Shown in pieces: positions 32,736 through 43,166 of a DNA stretch of 64,000 nt. The stretch's first letter is position 1. Every line of letters starts with the position of its first letter. The translations under genes and the position numbers were made by a program. The stretch is from assembly GCF_030035675.1 (NCBI RefSeq), contig NC_084481.1:234204927-234268926 (forward strand). Direction: 5' to 3'. Under the pieces are notes generated by a model. The model worked only from the letters and a program-made list of their open reading frames with translations. It ran no database searches and was not told the DNA's origin. This stretch comes from Rhineura floridana (taxonomy: Eukaryota; Chordata; Lepidosauria; Squamata; Rhineuridae).

Positions 32736-33584
32736 AGCCAGCCAGGAGGACCTAAGTGCAGCCAGAACGTTCAGGCTGTTTATAATTCTAGGTCCCCACC
32801 GCCCCCAGCCATAATTTTGAAAGACGCATTTATGGCCGGGGGAGGGGGTGGAATGTAGAACCATGAGCTGCTTTTCTTTATTTCTAGCTGTCCTTTTTTC
32901 TTTTCCTTCCCCGCTAAGGCCTTTTGTGCGAGTGCCCCTGTTTTCTCTTTCCTTGAAAATGAAACAGGGACGCCAGTTCTGAGAGCCAGATCTCTTTAAC
33001 GGTTGGAGTCTGTAAAGTCTCTGTTAAGGCCGTGTTTTCTGAAAAGCCCAAACGCCCTGCACCATAATGGAGCCTGTCACCGCTTTCCCTCTCTGAGCTT
33101 CCAGCTGGGTAAGAAGTGCACAGAATCCACAATGGCCTCTGGCAACGTTAAAAATGAAAATGAAAAAGGACTCTGCAGAGCTACAAAAGGCGGCCTAGCA
33201 GCCAGTGTTGGCTTCATATTTGCTTGACCTGTGGGCGCCAAACGCCCCAGTGAGTAAGGGAATGCCCGTGGGTGGTGGCATTATGGCATCTTGGAAAGAG
33301 TTCCAAGGGTGGCGAGCACCATGCTGTGTGCTGTTTTGGCTGGCTGGCTGGCAGGCAGGGCAGGGCGAGCAGAAAGCACCAGCCAGATTTGGACTGGGGT
33401 TTGACATGAGCACTGTCCTGGAGGGGGGGGGGACAGCCAGGTCTCTCCATTCCCCCCCTACAATTTAGGCCAGCCACGGCCACCTGCCCTACACCCAAAG
33501 TCATATATGGGCCTTGGGATGTCCCTGCCAGGGTTGCCCAAGAGGCTCTAGGCAGAGGCAGAGTCGGCTTCCAAGGGTGTTATT

Positions 33585-33995
33585 TATTCTTATTTATTTA
33601 TTTATTTATTGTACTTTTAGACCGCCCTATAGCGACGAGCTCTCAGGGCGGTGTACAGCAGAATAAAACCACATTAAAATACAAGTGAGTGTGGGTACAA
33701 TATAACAATAAAAACATTTTAAAAACACGGTTGAGACCAAAATTAAAATAAAATTACAATTAAAATTAAAATGCCTGGGCAATTTAGGTAACATAATTTA
33801 TAATACTGCTTGATTGTAACAGAACCTCTAAGCGGTTTACAAGGAATATTAAAATTATCAATAAAAATAGTTAAAAACAAGTAATTAAAACATTTAAAAG
33901 ACAATTAAAACGGGCAGTGAACAAAAAACACCTTAAAAACAGATCAACGTCTACGTGTCTGGTTAGGCTTGCCAAAACAGAAATGTTTTAAGCAG
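33585..33995 (-). mobile_element. Two L2-type LINE tails, antisense
   Basis: 33585-33780 has accgccctatagcgacgagc and ctctcagggcggtgtacagc. 33790-33990 has gaacctctaagcggtttaca followed by A-rich text. Both are 3' UTRs of LINE subfamilies without coding parts. Confidence 0.6.
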
Positions 33996-34180
33996 GCAGA
34001 AGCTGGCTTGTGCCGAACCAGACCATTGGCCTGTCTTGCTTAGTATTGTCTGCCTTGGCTGGCAGCTGCTCCCCAAGATTTCAGACAGCCCTACCTGGAG
34101 GCGCCGGGGATTGAACCCAGGACCTTCTTCATGCAAAGCAGATGCTCTGCCACTGAGCCATGGTCCTCCTTGGTTTCAAG
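33996..34180 (-). mobile_element. tRNA-derived SINE, antisense
   Basis: agaccattggcctgtcttgc, then ttggctggcagctgctcccc, gattgaacccaggaccttct and the head ctctgccactgagccatggt. Confidence 0.8.
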
Positions 34181-34614
34181 CCAAGGAGTCTGACCAGAGA
34201 GGGATGAAATGAGGATTTTGGGCCGGCACGAGGAGCCTGTGGCTCTCCAGATGTTGGAACTGTGCTGGGGCCGGAGGTGACAGCCCTGCAACTTCTTCCT
34301 TTAAGTGGTTTGTCCCAAGGGTCCCCTTCTTGGCTGTGGGCCAGGAGGCTCCTGGTTCCCTTTCCAGGTGATCTGATACTTGTCCGGAATTTGTGATCTG
34401 AGAACAGCCTTGCTTCTTAATTTTCTGTAAGTGGGGTGGTGGCGGTGGAAGGCAAGTTAGCAGCCTTCATGGTTTTGTGAGAGAGTCTGAAGATGGAAAT
34501 AGGCTGCAAGTTTGTTGCTCCGGGTCTGGATCCTTGCCAACTAAACTAGATTCTCTGCGGAGGAAAAACAGATTCCGAACACAGAAGAAAGTTTGCAAAC
34601 TCATTTATAACAGA

Positions 34615-35030
34615 GGGAGGGAAGGCTTTTTCGTTTAGAGGAAAGGCTAGTAAGAGGTGACATGATAGAAGGGTATAAAACGATGCGCTGCACATAGAGG
34701 GTGGGCAGAGGAAAGGTTTTCTCCCTCTCTCATCACACTAGAACTCGTGGACATCCAATGAAGCTGAATGTTGGCAGATTCAGGACAGACAGTAGAAAGT
34801 ACTTCTTCACGCAACGCATAGCTAAACTATGGAATTTGCTCCTACAGGATGGCCACTAACGTGGACAGCTTTAAAAGATTACTCAAAGTCATGGAGGAAA
34901 AGGCGATCAGTGTCTACTGACCGTGATGGCTTTGCTGTGCATTCGCTGTCACAGCCAGAATGCTTCCAAATACCAGTTGCTGGAAATGGCAGGAGGGGAG
35001 AGGTGCTGTTGCCCTCAGATCTTGCTATCC
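34615..35030 (+). mobile_element. CR1 3' end, decayed
   Basis: It follows the coding end of the CR1 at 56709 (gacatgatagaagggtataa, then ctcgtggacatccaatgaag, gacagtagaaagtacttctt) into the 3' UTR (aataccagttgctggaaatg), then stops. An L2-type tail, antisense, follows at 35050-35120. Confidence 0.88.
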
Positions 35031-35049
35031 ATTGTGCACGTTTCCACTA

Positions 35050-35120
35050 ATTTATTTATTTATTTATTGCATTTGTATACCGCCCCATAGCCGAAGCTCT
35101 CTGGGCGGTTTACAACGCTC
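35050..35120 (-). mobile_element. L2-type LINE tail, antisense
   Basis: aatttatttatttatttatt, then tataccgccccatagccgaa and gctctctgggcggtttacaa. Confidence 0.75.
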
Positions 35121-35950
35121 ATGCCATGGATGTAACAAAATGGCCACAACCAAGGCATTAAGCATTCTCCATGTGGCCTTTTCTGGGTTCGTTCCTTCCA
35201 TAGTCGCACGTTGTAGGATTGCATTCTGCACTTCTGTAATCATACCACTCAAGTGATGCAGGGTTTGGAATCATACGTGGCATCTTGAGAATCTGGGTTT
35301 TCTTTTCTTTTCAAAATCCACATGGCTGTGAAGATACGATTGAAAGCGTGTAAGCAAATATTCCTGGTGAATCTCAGAAGCCAGAGAGCCGGCTGAATGG
35401 ACACAGGGTTGGCGCTTTGGGGCTTTGCGCCTCCTGTGGCTAGCAGAAGAATTATGCGAAATTGACAGCTGTGCAATTGTGCCTAATTTATTCAGGAGGC
35501 TGAAGCTGGATTTATATATATGTTATTTAAATCAGAGGAGAATATAAGCACCTTCTGACTGCTGGAGATGGAACCCAGTGGCAAGCTAAGCTGGAGACGC
35601 CCCTGGACAGGCCTGCACAACTTCTGACTCGCCAAGGCCAGGAGATGTGCACAGTGCCCTACTTAGGGGCTTGCTAAACAGTTTGTGCTGCCTGTTTCCG
35701 CTCCTGGGTTCAGGTTCTGCAGGCCTGGCAAAGGGAAATGGGATTTCTTGTGCTGAATTGCTGCTATTTCTAGTGCTGGGATTTTTGTGACAAGTATAGT
35801 CCTACTTAGGGCAGCTGTGTCCAGCAGTAATTCTATGAAGGCTCTTGGCTGGAAGGGCAACTACCTCCCAGCTTAGCCTTCTGCAGTTTTCTGTGTTTAA
35901 AGGAAGCTTTAGGGATTCTCAGCTGATGAAAGTATTTTTAACCAAGTCCT

Positions 35951-36805
35951 CGTAAGAACACAAGAAAAGCCCTGCTGGTTCAGGCCAAAGGCCCATCTAG
36001 TACAACTTCCTGTTCTCACAGTGGCCAACCAGATACCACTGGAAGCCAGCAAGCAGTACTTGAGTATTATAGGAGGCTGGGCCCAATGTCCTGTAGGACC
36101 CTGCAGACTTGCGTAGCAGAACGGAGAGTTTTGGGCGAGCTTGTGTGTGTGTGTTTGAATCTTTGCTAAGATTCTACCTTCCCTGCAAATTAGTCAGACA
36201 GAGGCTTTAAGCTTTAAAATAAGAAACAACTACTTTATTCTGGAAGTACATGCTTGATAGGAAAGAGTTCTATATCTAGCTAACTAGCTATGCTGGAGCA
36301 GCCAGCACTGATCCCAGTGCTGGCCCTCATGCTGGTTGAGAGGGAGAGACAAAGGAAAGGTGTCTGCTTCCCTCTCAAGAAAGAAGAAAGACTGTGGGAA
36401 GGCGGGAAGGAACTGAGATCAACATTCCTTGCATATCAGTAAAGCAGGAAGGAAGAGACAGCTGGAGATCAAAGGACAGGTGTAGCCTAGCAACCAAGAG
36501 GTGTCCTCTCTAGCTACGCCTTTAGCCCCGTGCAGCCTCAACCCACAAGTTGGAGTTGAACCTCATACATTCCAACAAGTATAACAGTGCTCTTCATGTT
36601 TGTATTCTCCAGCAACTGGTATTCAGAGGCAGACTACCTCCGACCGTGGAGTCAGAGCATAGCCATCATGGCTAGTCGCCGTTGGATAGCCTCATCCTCC
36701 ATGAATTTGCCTAATCCACTTTTACTGCCATTCCGGTTGGTGGCCATTGCTGCCTCTTGTGGGAGTGAATTCCATAGTTCAGCTAAACAAATTCCCTGGC
36801 TTAAT
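35951..36805 (-). mobile_element. CR1 3' end, antisense, split by a solo LTR
   Basis: The left part ends at 36067 and the right resumes at 36578-36583. Joined, they follow the CR1 at 56709: agcaagcagtacttgagtat meets aacagtgctcttcatg, then agcaactggtattcagaggc. The insertion therefore postdates this CR1 copy. Confidence 0.9.
36068..36577 (-). mobile_element. Solo LTR of an endogenous retrovirus-like element, 510 bp
   Basis: A 510-bp block interrupts a CR1 copy exactly and is bounded by the 5-bp repeat agtat (36063-36067 and 36578-36582). Read on the minus strand it starts TGTTGGAATG. Its latter half has an AATAAAG polyadenylation-like signal near 36236. There is no internal region, so it is a solo LTR fossil. 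It is younger than the CR1 it sits in. A diverged relative is at 9140-9592. The exact family is not recognised. Confidence 0.75.
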
Positions 36806-36949
36806 TATTAGAATTTGCCAGTTCTAAGAAAGTGCACAAAATCATTTAAATGTCATCTATCAAACCCTGAATTCACAACTGAATAAATGAAAGGTACCAT
36901 TATTTGGTTAGAAGGAAAGGCTGTATTTTCTATTTCTGTTGATCCTGTT

Positions 36950-37320
36950 GTTGTTTATTAAATTTATATCCTGAGCTTCCTCTTAGGGCAGCAAACAAAT
37001 GAGAAAATACTAAAAATATTTATTTATTTATTTGATTTATATCCTGCCCTTCCTCCCAGCGGGAGCCCAGGGCGGCAAACAAAAGCACTAAAAACACTTT
37101 AAAACATCATAAAACAGACGTTAAAATACATTAAAACTTTAACAACTTTTTTTTAAAAAGCTTTGAAGATTTTTTTAAAAAAAAGTTAAAAAAACATTGT
37201 TTTTTAAAAAAGGTTTAAAAGCATATTAAAAAGCAATTCCAACACAGAAGCAGACTGGGACAAGGTCTCAGCTTAAAAGGCTTGTTGAAAGAGGAAGGTC
37301 TTCAATAGGTGCAAAAAATA
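36950..37320 (-). mobile_element. L2 LINE tails, antisense (two)
   Basis: 36950-37015 is a short tail (attaaatttatatcctgagc). 37016-37320 is a longer 3' end (gatttatatcctgcccttcc, then gggagcccagggcggcaaac, then cttaaaaggcttgttgaaag), the same subfamily as 3170-3715. Confidence 0.78.
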
Positions 37321-38640
37321 CCTATAAAACATAATAAAAACATCTTTTAAAAATCTTTAAAAACATATTAAAACAAAACAGCTTTAAAAACAGTTTAAAA
37401 ACAATTCTAACAGAGATGCAGACTAGGATAGATCTCTGCTTAAAAGGCTTGTAGAAACACAAAGGCCCTTAGCAAGTACAGAAAAGACAACAGAGACGGT
37501 GCCTGTCTAATATTTAAGGGGAGTGAATTCCACAGGGTAGATACCACAACACTAAACGTCTGCTATCTACGTTGTGCAGAACAGACCTCCTGATAAAAGG
37601 CCCTCACCTGCAGAGCGTAGTGGTCGACTAGGTATATAAGGCGTGAGACAATAATTCAGGTATCCTGGTCCCAAGCTGCATAGGGCTTTGTACACCAAAA
37701 CCAGAACCTTGCATGTAGTCAGTAGCTAACAGCCAGCCACTATAGTTCTTTCAGCAAAGGGATAACACATTTGCGTCATCCTGCCCCAGTAAGCAGTCGT
37801 GCCGCCACATTTTTGCACCAGCTGCAGCTTCCGGGCCAACTTCAAGGGCAGCCCCACATAGAGCACATTACAGTAATCCAGCCTGTGTATGGATGACAGT
37901 GATCAGGGTATCCCGGTTCAGAACACCCACAGCTGTCTTACCAGCAGAAGCTGGTAAAAGGCACTCCTAGCCTCTGAGGTCACCTGGGCCTCTAGTGACA
38001 AAGATGGATCCAGGAGCACCCCCAGGCTATGGACCTCCTCTTTCAGAGGAAGTACGACACCATCCAAAGCAGGCAACTGACCAATTATCTGGACTCGGGA
38101 ACCACCAACCCACAGCACCTTCATCTTGCTAGGATTCAGAGTCAGTTTGCTGGCCCTCATCCAGCCCACTGCTGAGTCCAGGCACTGGTTCCAGGGCTTG
38201 TACAGCCTCTCCCGATTCAGATGTTACCAGCAAATAGAGCTGGGTATCATCAGTGTACTGCTGACACTTTGCCCCACAGTTCCTGCTGACTGCTCGTAAC
38301 AGCAAGCTTTAATAAGCCAAGAAGGGCAAGCGTCGAGAGGACACGTTGCTGGCCGCATCATCACAAACACCTTGTCCACATCATCAGGCTGCATCAACTG
38401 AAACCGATCCCAAGAAGTTGCAGCAGACGTTGCACTGGACACCTCATTGGGGACTACAGTACATGTGGAGGGGGCATCAAGACCGCTACAGAGGCAAGCA
38501 ACTTTACCCTCAAAGTGCCTTGCAAACAATTCACAGTGGGCCTCCGAAGGTTCTAAAACTCCATTTCCTGGAGTTCTTTGGAATAGCATTCAGCCCCAGA
38601 AGAGCTCATTGGGACCTGACATTTAGCCAGCTGCAGCTGT
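37321..38640 (-). mobile_element. L2 LINE, antisense, internally deleted
   Basis: Minus-strand pieces in order: pre-RT region at 38590-38290 (FARHFEGKV, then SWDRFQLMQPDDVDKV, then ACPSWLIKA); a jump past the RT core to 38270; the thumb at 38169-37920 (ASKLTLNPSKMKVLWVGGSR, then SLGVLLDPSLSLEAQVTS); and the C-terminal part and 3' UTR leftward. The subfamily is the same as the sense copy at 43167-44345. About 650 bp (37620-38272) are reverse complementary to 43690-44345. Confidence 0.88.
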
Positions 38641-38869
38641 AATTGGTGAATCCAGTGGTATTCAAACTGGGTTCCAGGAAGCCTCTTGGCAGTTCCTGGG
38701 TGAGCAGATCAGGAGTGGCTGAACAAGCTTCCCTGAAAGGTGGCCGGCCTGCGTGTCCACCCCCCCTCCCCCCGTACTGTGCAGCCTGGGCAACAACAGG
38801 AGGCCCAGACAAGCTGGCCAGCTCCTCACATGCATGTGGCTGTGGGCCTCGGGGTGTTCCATAGGGAGC

Positions 38870-39010
38870 AACCTTAGCTCAGTGGCAGAGCCCATACTCT
38901 GCACGTAGAAGGCCTCCAGTTCTTGAAGGTCAACCCTGGCGAGACACTGCCAGTCAGACTGGTAGACAATGCAGGTTAAACCGACAAATAATCTGCCTTG
39001 GTCTAAGGTG
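38870..39010 (+). mobile_element. tRNA-derived SINE
   Basis: accttagctcagtggcagag, then ctctgcacgtagaaggcctc and cactgccagtcagactggta. Confidence 0.75.
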
Positions 39011-39653
39011 GCGCCATTGTTGCTACAGCGTGTGGGGAAACGAAGGGAGAACGCTTGAAGTTCAGTGGTGGGCAGAACAGACCAAAAAGGGGGCAGATGG
39101 GGGCTCCAAAGCCTTGCAGGGCAGAAAGTGTGGGAGGTGTTTTATCCCCCCCCCATCAGGTTTGAGTGAGGGTTTTTTTCCTCATTCAATTTCACTCCTA
39201 TGTCCCTACAAAGGCAGAGATCTGGTCTATGTTATGGTCCCTGGGATGCCCATTGGGACCCTAGGCATATTCCCTAAATCTACCAAGTGAGGCTTGCAAC
39301 TCTGCAAATTATCTGCAGCTGTAGGGCAGCTTCCTCGCAATCCCTTTATTTTCATCCTTTTTTTTTTCTTCGTTATGTTTTCTGGATTTTCTTTTTCTAT
39401 TTTATCACTTACGGAGGACTGAATGTACCCTGGTTTGGCACAGATGTCACGTGCTTCCTGCAGGCAAGGAAGGAAGCAGCTGTCTTCCTGGATTTAGGGT
39501 CACCCTCCTGGTCCTTTCACCTTGTAGAGCAGCCAGGGAGGCAGTGTGGGATGGGAACGGGGGCTGACCCAGAAGGCCAGGCTAGAATGTGGGAAGGGGA
39601 CGAAGGGAGATGAGAGCAGGAGGCTGCACCAGTTTTAAACCTAGTGGTGAGAG

Positions 39654-39959
39654 CAGGGCTGTGGGTCGCTACGTCAAACTCCGACTCCTCCATTTTTCTA
39701 CTCTCCGACTCCTTCATAAATGGCAAATGTATATTATTTTATTTATTTATTTATTATTTGATTTATATCTCGCTCTTCCTCCCAACAGGAGCCCAGGGCC
39801 TCAAACAAAAATGCTAAAAACACTTTAAGACATCAGAAAAAGACCTTAAAATACATTAAAACAAAAAAATTAAATTATTAATTTTATTTTGAAGTCGGAG
39901 TCGGTACATTTCTACTGACTCCGACTCCACCCAAAATTGCTTCCGACTCCACAGCCCTG
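39654..39959. mobile_element. hAT-type MITE with nested L2 tail
   Basis: The termini cagggctgtgg and ccacagccctg are inverted repeats. The exact 8-bp duplication ggtgagag lies at 39646-39653 and 39960-39967. The arms are rich in a tccgactcc / ggagtcgga word. An antisense L2 3' tail (about 39738-39885, with tttgatttatatctcgctct) is inserted in the middle. Confidence 0.92.
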
Positions 39960-40124
39960 GGTGAGAGTGGCAATTATACCACCAGGGTTGTAATCTCTTG
40001 GCAGAAGTGTTTGCGATACGCCTCCAAATGTGAGGATTGCTTTAAGCATGGGGGTTCAGGAGGACCTGCGTACTTAAAATCAAGGGGTTGGAGGGACCCC
40101 TAGGCAGAAAGGTTACAATATTTG

Positions 40125-40538
40125 GGGCTTTTTAGTTTAGAGAAAAGGTGAGTCGGAAGGGATGTGATAGAAGTGTATAAAATTATGCATGGCATGATTC
40201 ATCCTCTGTGTGATAACCTTTTGAGTACTTGATGAGTGGTATCATATTTTAAACATTGTTTTAAACGTAGGGATTTGAAATGTGAGTGGTTTTCAGCTTC
40301 TGGAGCATTTTAAAATAACATCCAGATCAGAAATTGAAGACGTAGAATTAAATGGCATTGCTCTCCACTGTCAGAGCAATATGCTTCTGAATACCAGTTG
40401 CTGGAAACCGCAGGAGGCGACGCTGCAGTTGTGCTCAGGCCCTCCTTGGGGGCTTCCCGCTGGAGCATCCTGTGAGAACAGGATGCTGGACTAGATGGGC
40501 CACTGGCCTGATCCAGCAGGCTGTTCTTAGGTTCTTAA
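40125..40538 (+). mobile_element. CR1 3' end, with foreign or decayed middle
   Basis: 40125-40205 follows the CR1 coding end (ggctttttagtttagagaaa, then gtataaaattatgcatggca). 40370-40538 is the 3' UTR (ttctgaataccagttgctgg, then gctggactagatgggccact) ending ttcttaggttctta. The sequence between is not recognised. Confidence 0.82.
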
Positions 40539-40675
40539 GTGATACTGCCCTTTCGCTGGGCCTATTTATACATCATGGGGGCATTCTGTGGCTCAGAGTT
40601 TGGAAACAGGATCACATGTGTTTGTTCCCATCAGCCCCAGCACAAATGTTCCTCATCTGCCTTAACCACGGCTAG

Positions 40676-41010
40676 AACATAGGAAGCTGCCTTATACTGA
40701 GTCAGGCCTTTGGTCTATCTAGTTCAACATAGTCTGTGGTAGTGACTGCTGGTGGCTCCATGTCAGTGGAATCCGCTCTGGGTTTTAGTCGGAACTTTCA
40801 AGGGACAGCTTGAAATTTCAGACTTCAACCCAGAGTGGATTCCACTGCCCCACTGACATGGAGCCACGCGCCGCCACTGGTCTACACTGACTGGCACCAG
40901 CTCTCCAAGGGATCAGGCAGGGTTCTCTCATTGGAGCTGCAGGGGATTGAACTTGGGACCTTCTGCATGCAAAGGAGATGCTCTGCTGTGGAGCTATGGT
41001 TACGCGTTGC
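40676..41010 (-). mobile_element. tRNA-derived SINE, antisense, split by a MITE
   Basis: The left part has aggaagctgccttatactga and gtctatctagttcaacatag. The right part resumes gtctacactgactggcacca and ends in the head gattgaacttgggaccttct. Confidence 0.82.
40740..40879. mobile_element. hAT-type MITE (family of 13038-13157)
   Basis: It starts tagtgactgctggtggctcc and ends gagccacgcgccgccactg. Inner arms gtcagtggaatccgctctgg and cagagtggattccactgccc also pair. Flanks gtctgtgg and gtctacac share the first four bases. The clean split of the SINE supports insertion. Confidence 0.75.
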
Positions 41011-41579
41011 ATTGGGACCTCAGTTAACACTAACCAGAACCTCCCGTTTAACCATGGTTTGTATCTGGTAAGCCAGTGCTGGTTAACAGAGAAAGCGGCT
41101 TGCCTTAACTGCAGTTTCTGTTGCTGCCGATAGCTGTGGTTGGCTGTGGTTAAGACTTGCCGGGGGGGGGGGTGTTCTTCTTTATTTATTAATGAAAGCG
41201 TCCAAAGCAGCTAGCATGCATACAGAACAACCACCAGTGAACAGTAAAACGTTTGCGGTCCTATTAAAAAGAAAAATCAGAGCAGCGAATAAAAATGCTG
41301 ACAAGCCACTAACTCAACGGAGAGCCAGGTTGAATTAGAACTCTAAAAACCATCTAAAAGAGATCTAAGTGGCAGGAAGGTCATGGAATTGTAGAACAGG
41401 TCAGAAATCAAAAGCTTACTGGAACTGAAACGCTTTCAGGTGGTGGAGGAAGACCCTGTAAAGAAGGGGATGATGTGACCGGAGGGGAGGGGGAGGGGTT
41501 TGTCTGCTGGATGCCACCACAGAACAGTGGCCTTCCTTGTTTTATGCGTAGCCACATTTCCATACAGTATGGGTATCAA

Positions 41580-41835
41580 CAGCCACTGTGGTGTAACGGT
41601 TAGTGTGCTGGACTATGACCTCGGAGACCAAGGTTCAAATCCCCACTCGGCCGTGAAGCTCTTTGGGTAGGTGACCTTGGGCCAGTAGTCACTGTCTCTC
41701 TGCCTAACCTACCTCACAGGATTGTTGTGAGGATAAAATGAGGAGGGGAGAACCATGTATGCCTCCTTGAGCTCTTTGGAAGAAAGGTGGGATATAAATA
41801 TAATAATACTGTAATTGTAATAATAATAATAATAA
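41580..41835 (+). mobile_element. tRNA/CORE-type SINE, near full length
   Basis: Head ccactgtggtgtaacggtta and caaggttcaaatccccactc; core ggtgaccttgggccagtagt and cctcacaggattgttgtgag; end aggtgggatataaatataat with a (TAA)n tail. The core matches MIR/CORE-SINEs. Confidence 0.85.
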
Positions 41836-41904
41836 TCTGCCAGGGATGTGGAGACTCTACAGATTAAGGGAGGTCTTTATGGTGAGTGTGTGATGAAATC
41901 CCTG

Positions 41905-42320
41905 GATCACAAAGAAATCTGAGGCAATCCCCTGGATTGCAATGAAAACAGACGACAGCGTTTATCTTTGTTGTTGTTATGTGCCTTCAAGTCGATTACG
42001 ACTTATGGCGATCGCTAACTTCAACAGCCACTTCTGGCGCAAACCAGAAAGGATACTGAATTTAAAAAACACATCCAGCTCCTGCACTCTGGTGGAGCTG
42101 CACCAACCAGCGTCAAGGGAAAAGGGAGAGAAGCCAGGTAGTAGGTAAGCATCGCAGGGGACGCACCCACCTCTTGTCCCTGAAATCTTTGGCAGTCAAG
42201 TCACAGCTGCTCAGAACAGACTCTCATTCTGGCTCCCACACGGGAGGCTGCTTGAATGACTTCCATGTGGCAGATCATCCACATTTCATTGTGATCCAGG
42301 GGATTGCCTCAGAATCTACC
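41905..42320. repeat. Inverted repeat pair 190 bp upstream of exon 3
   Basis: gaaatctgaggcaatcccct and ggattgcaatgaaa at about 41918-41949 are the reverse complement, with few changes, of tttcattgtgatccagggga and ttgcctcagaatct at about 42285-42318. Between them lies a short BovB-like tail (41972-42017: gtgccttcaagtcgattacg, then acttatggcg). The element is not recognised. Confidence 0.65.
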
Positions 42321-42504
42321 ACTGACTACTGGTGGTCAGTGTCATAGTTTTAAAATGGCGGTGCTGTTCTGTAGAAATGCTTCAGAACTGCAATCTCCCC
42401 AAGTCTTGTGCATTCTGACACATGCATGAGCCCCTCTGTTTAACGCACTGATGCATGTTTCCTTGCCCTTGGCTTAAATCTGTTGTCATTTTGCTTTTTT
42501 CTAG

Positions 42505-42562
42505 GCCAGAAATCTGCATACTGGAGAATTGGCTGCCGTAAAAATTATCAAGTTAGAGCCAG
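42505..42562 (+). CDS. MAP4K5: MAP4K5 exon 3: residues 37-55 and first base of codon 56
   Basis: Bounded by ttttttctag|GCC and CCAG|gtaagc, this 58-nt exon encodes ARNLHTGELAAVKIIKLEP. It includes the catalytic ATP-binding lysine K49 in the AAVKIIK strand. It enters in phase 0 and leaves in phase 1. Human MAP4K5 reads ARNVHTGELAAVKIIKLEP, so only one residue differs. Because 58 is not a multiple of three, skipping the exon would shift the frame and remove the lysine. Inverted L2 copies lie on both sides. Confidence 0.97.
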
Positions 42563-43166
42563 GTAAGCTCTGTCCTTTTTTTAATACGTGTTCGTGATGG
42601 ATTTGTTTCCGTAGCAACCTGCCTTCACCCCAGTTTATCCCTACGACAATCCTGTGAAGTAGGTCAAGCCAATCGGCAATGACTAACCCCAGGCCGCACA
42701 ACAAGCTTCAGGGCTGAGTAGGGAACCTGCTTCTCCCTCACCCAATTCCACTGTACTGTGCCACAGTATGAGTCTGAGAGGTTGTGTCTTGACCAAGCAC
42801 CCTCACAGGTTTTCTGGCTGACCAGGAAGCTAAACCCAAGAATGTGCAGCACACCACACACACATATACACACCACACACATGTTCATCTGCTCTACCAC
42901 CTGGTTTTGGGTTGCAGTCAGATCGGCTGATTCCTCTCTCTGAAACAAGGCATTCTAGTTGCAGTCCATTGTATTCCTATGAAAACAGGTACAAAAGATC
43001 AGGTGCTCAAAGAGTTCCTCCAATTCTAATTCAAAGCACAGTGGACATCTTCAGTTTGTTTTCTGTTTATTCTTTGCTAAGTAAGAATTGTAGCTTCATT
43101 TGAGCCAAGGCTCTAGATCCTGCTGTAGTTGGAGTCATGAATACCCCCTTTGCAAATACCCCCTTT

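Larger units (their letters stand above)
13555..42504 (+). other. MAP4K5: Intron 2 of MAP4K5
   Basis: This 28.95-kb intron runs from donor gtgaga to acceptor tttttctag. Its repeats are listed separately. I recognise no exon, RNA gene or element in 13555-14129, 14311-15239, 15446-15949, 17063-18324, 19691-19961, 20481-21190 (an L2-like aataaataaaa tail near 20735), 23076-24794, 25201-27002, 28576-30214 (a SINE tail scrap at 29003-29040), 30476-31289, 31441-31965, 32736-33584, 34181-34614, 35121-35950, 39011-39645 and 41011-41579. Confidence 0.9.
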
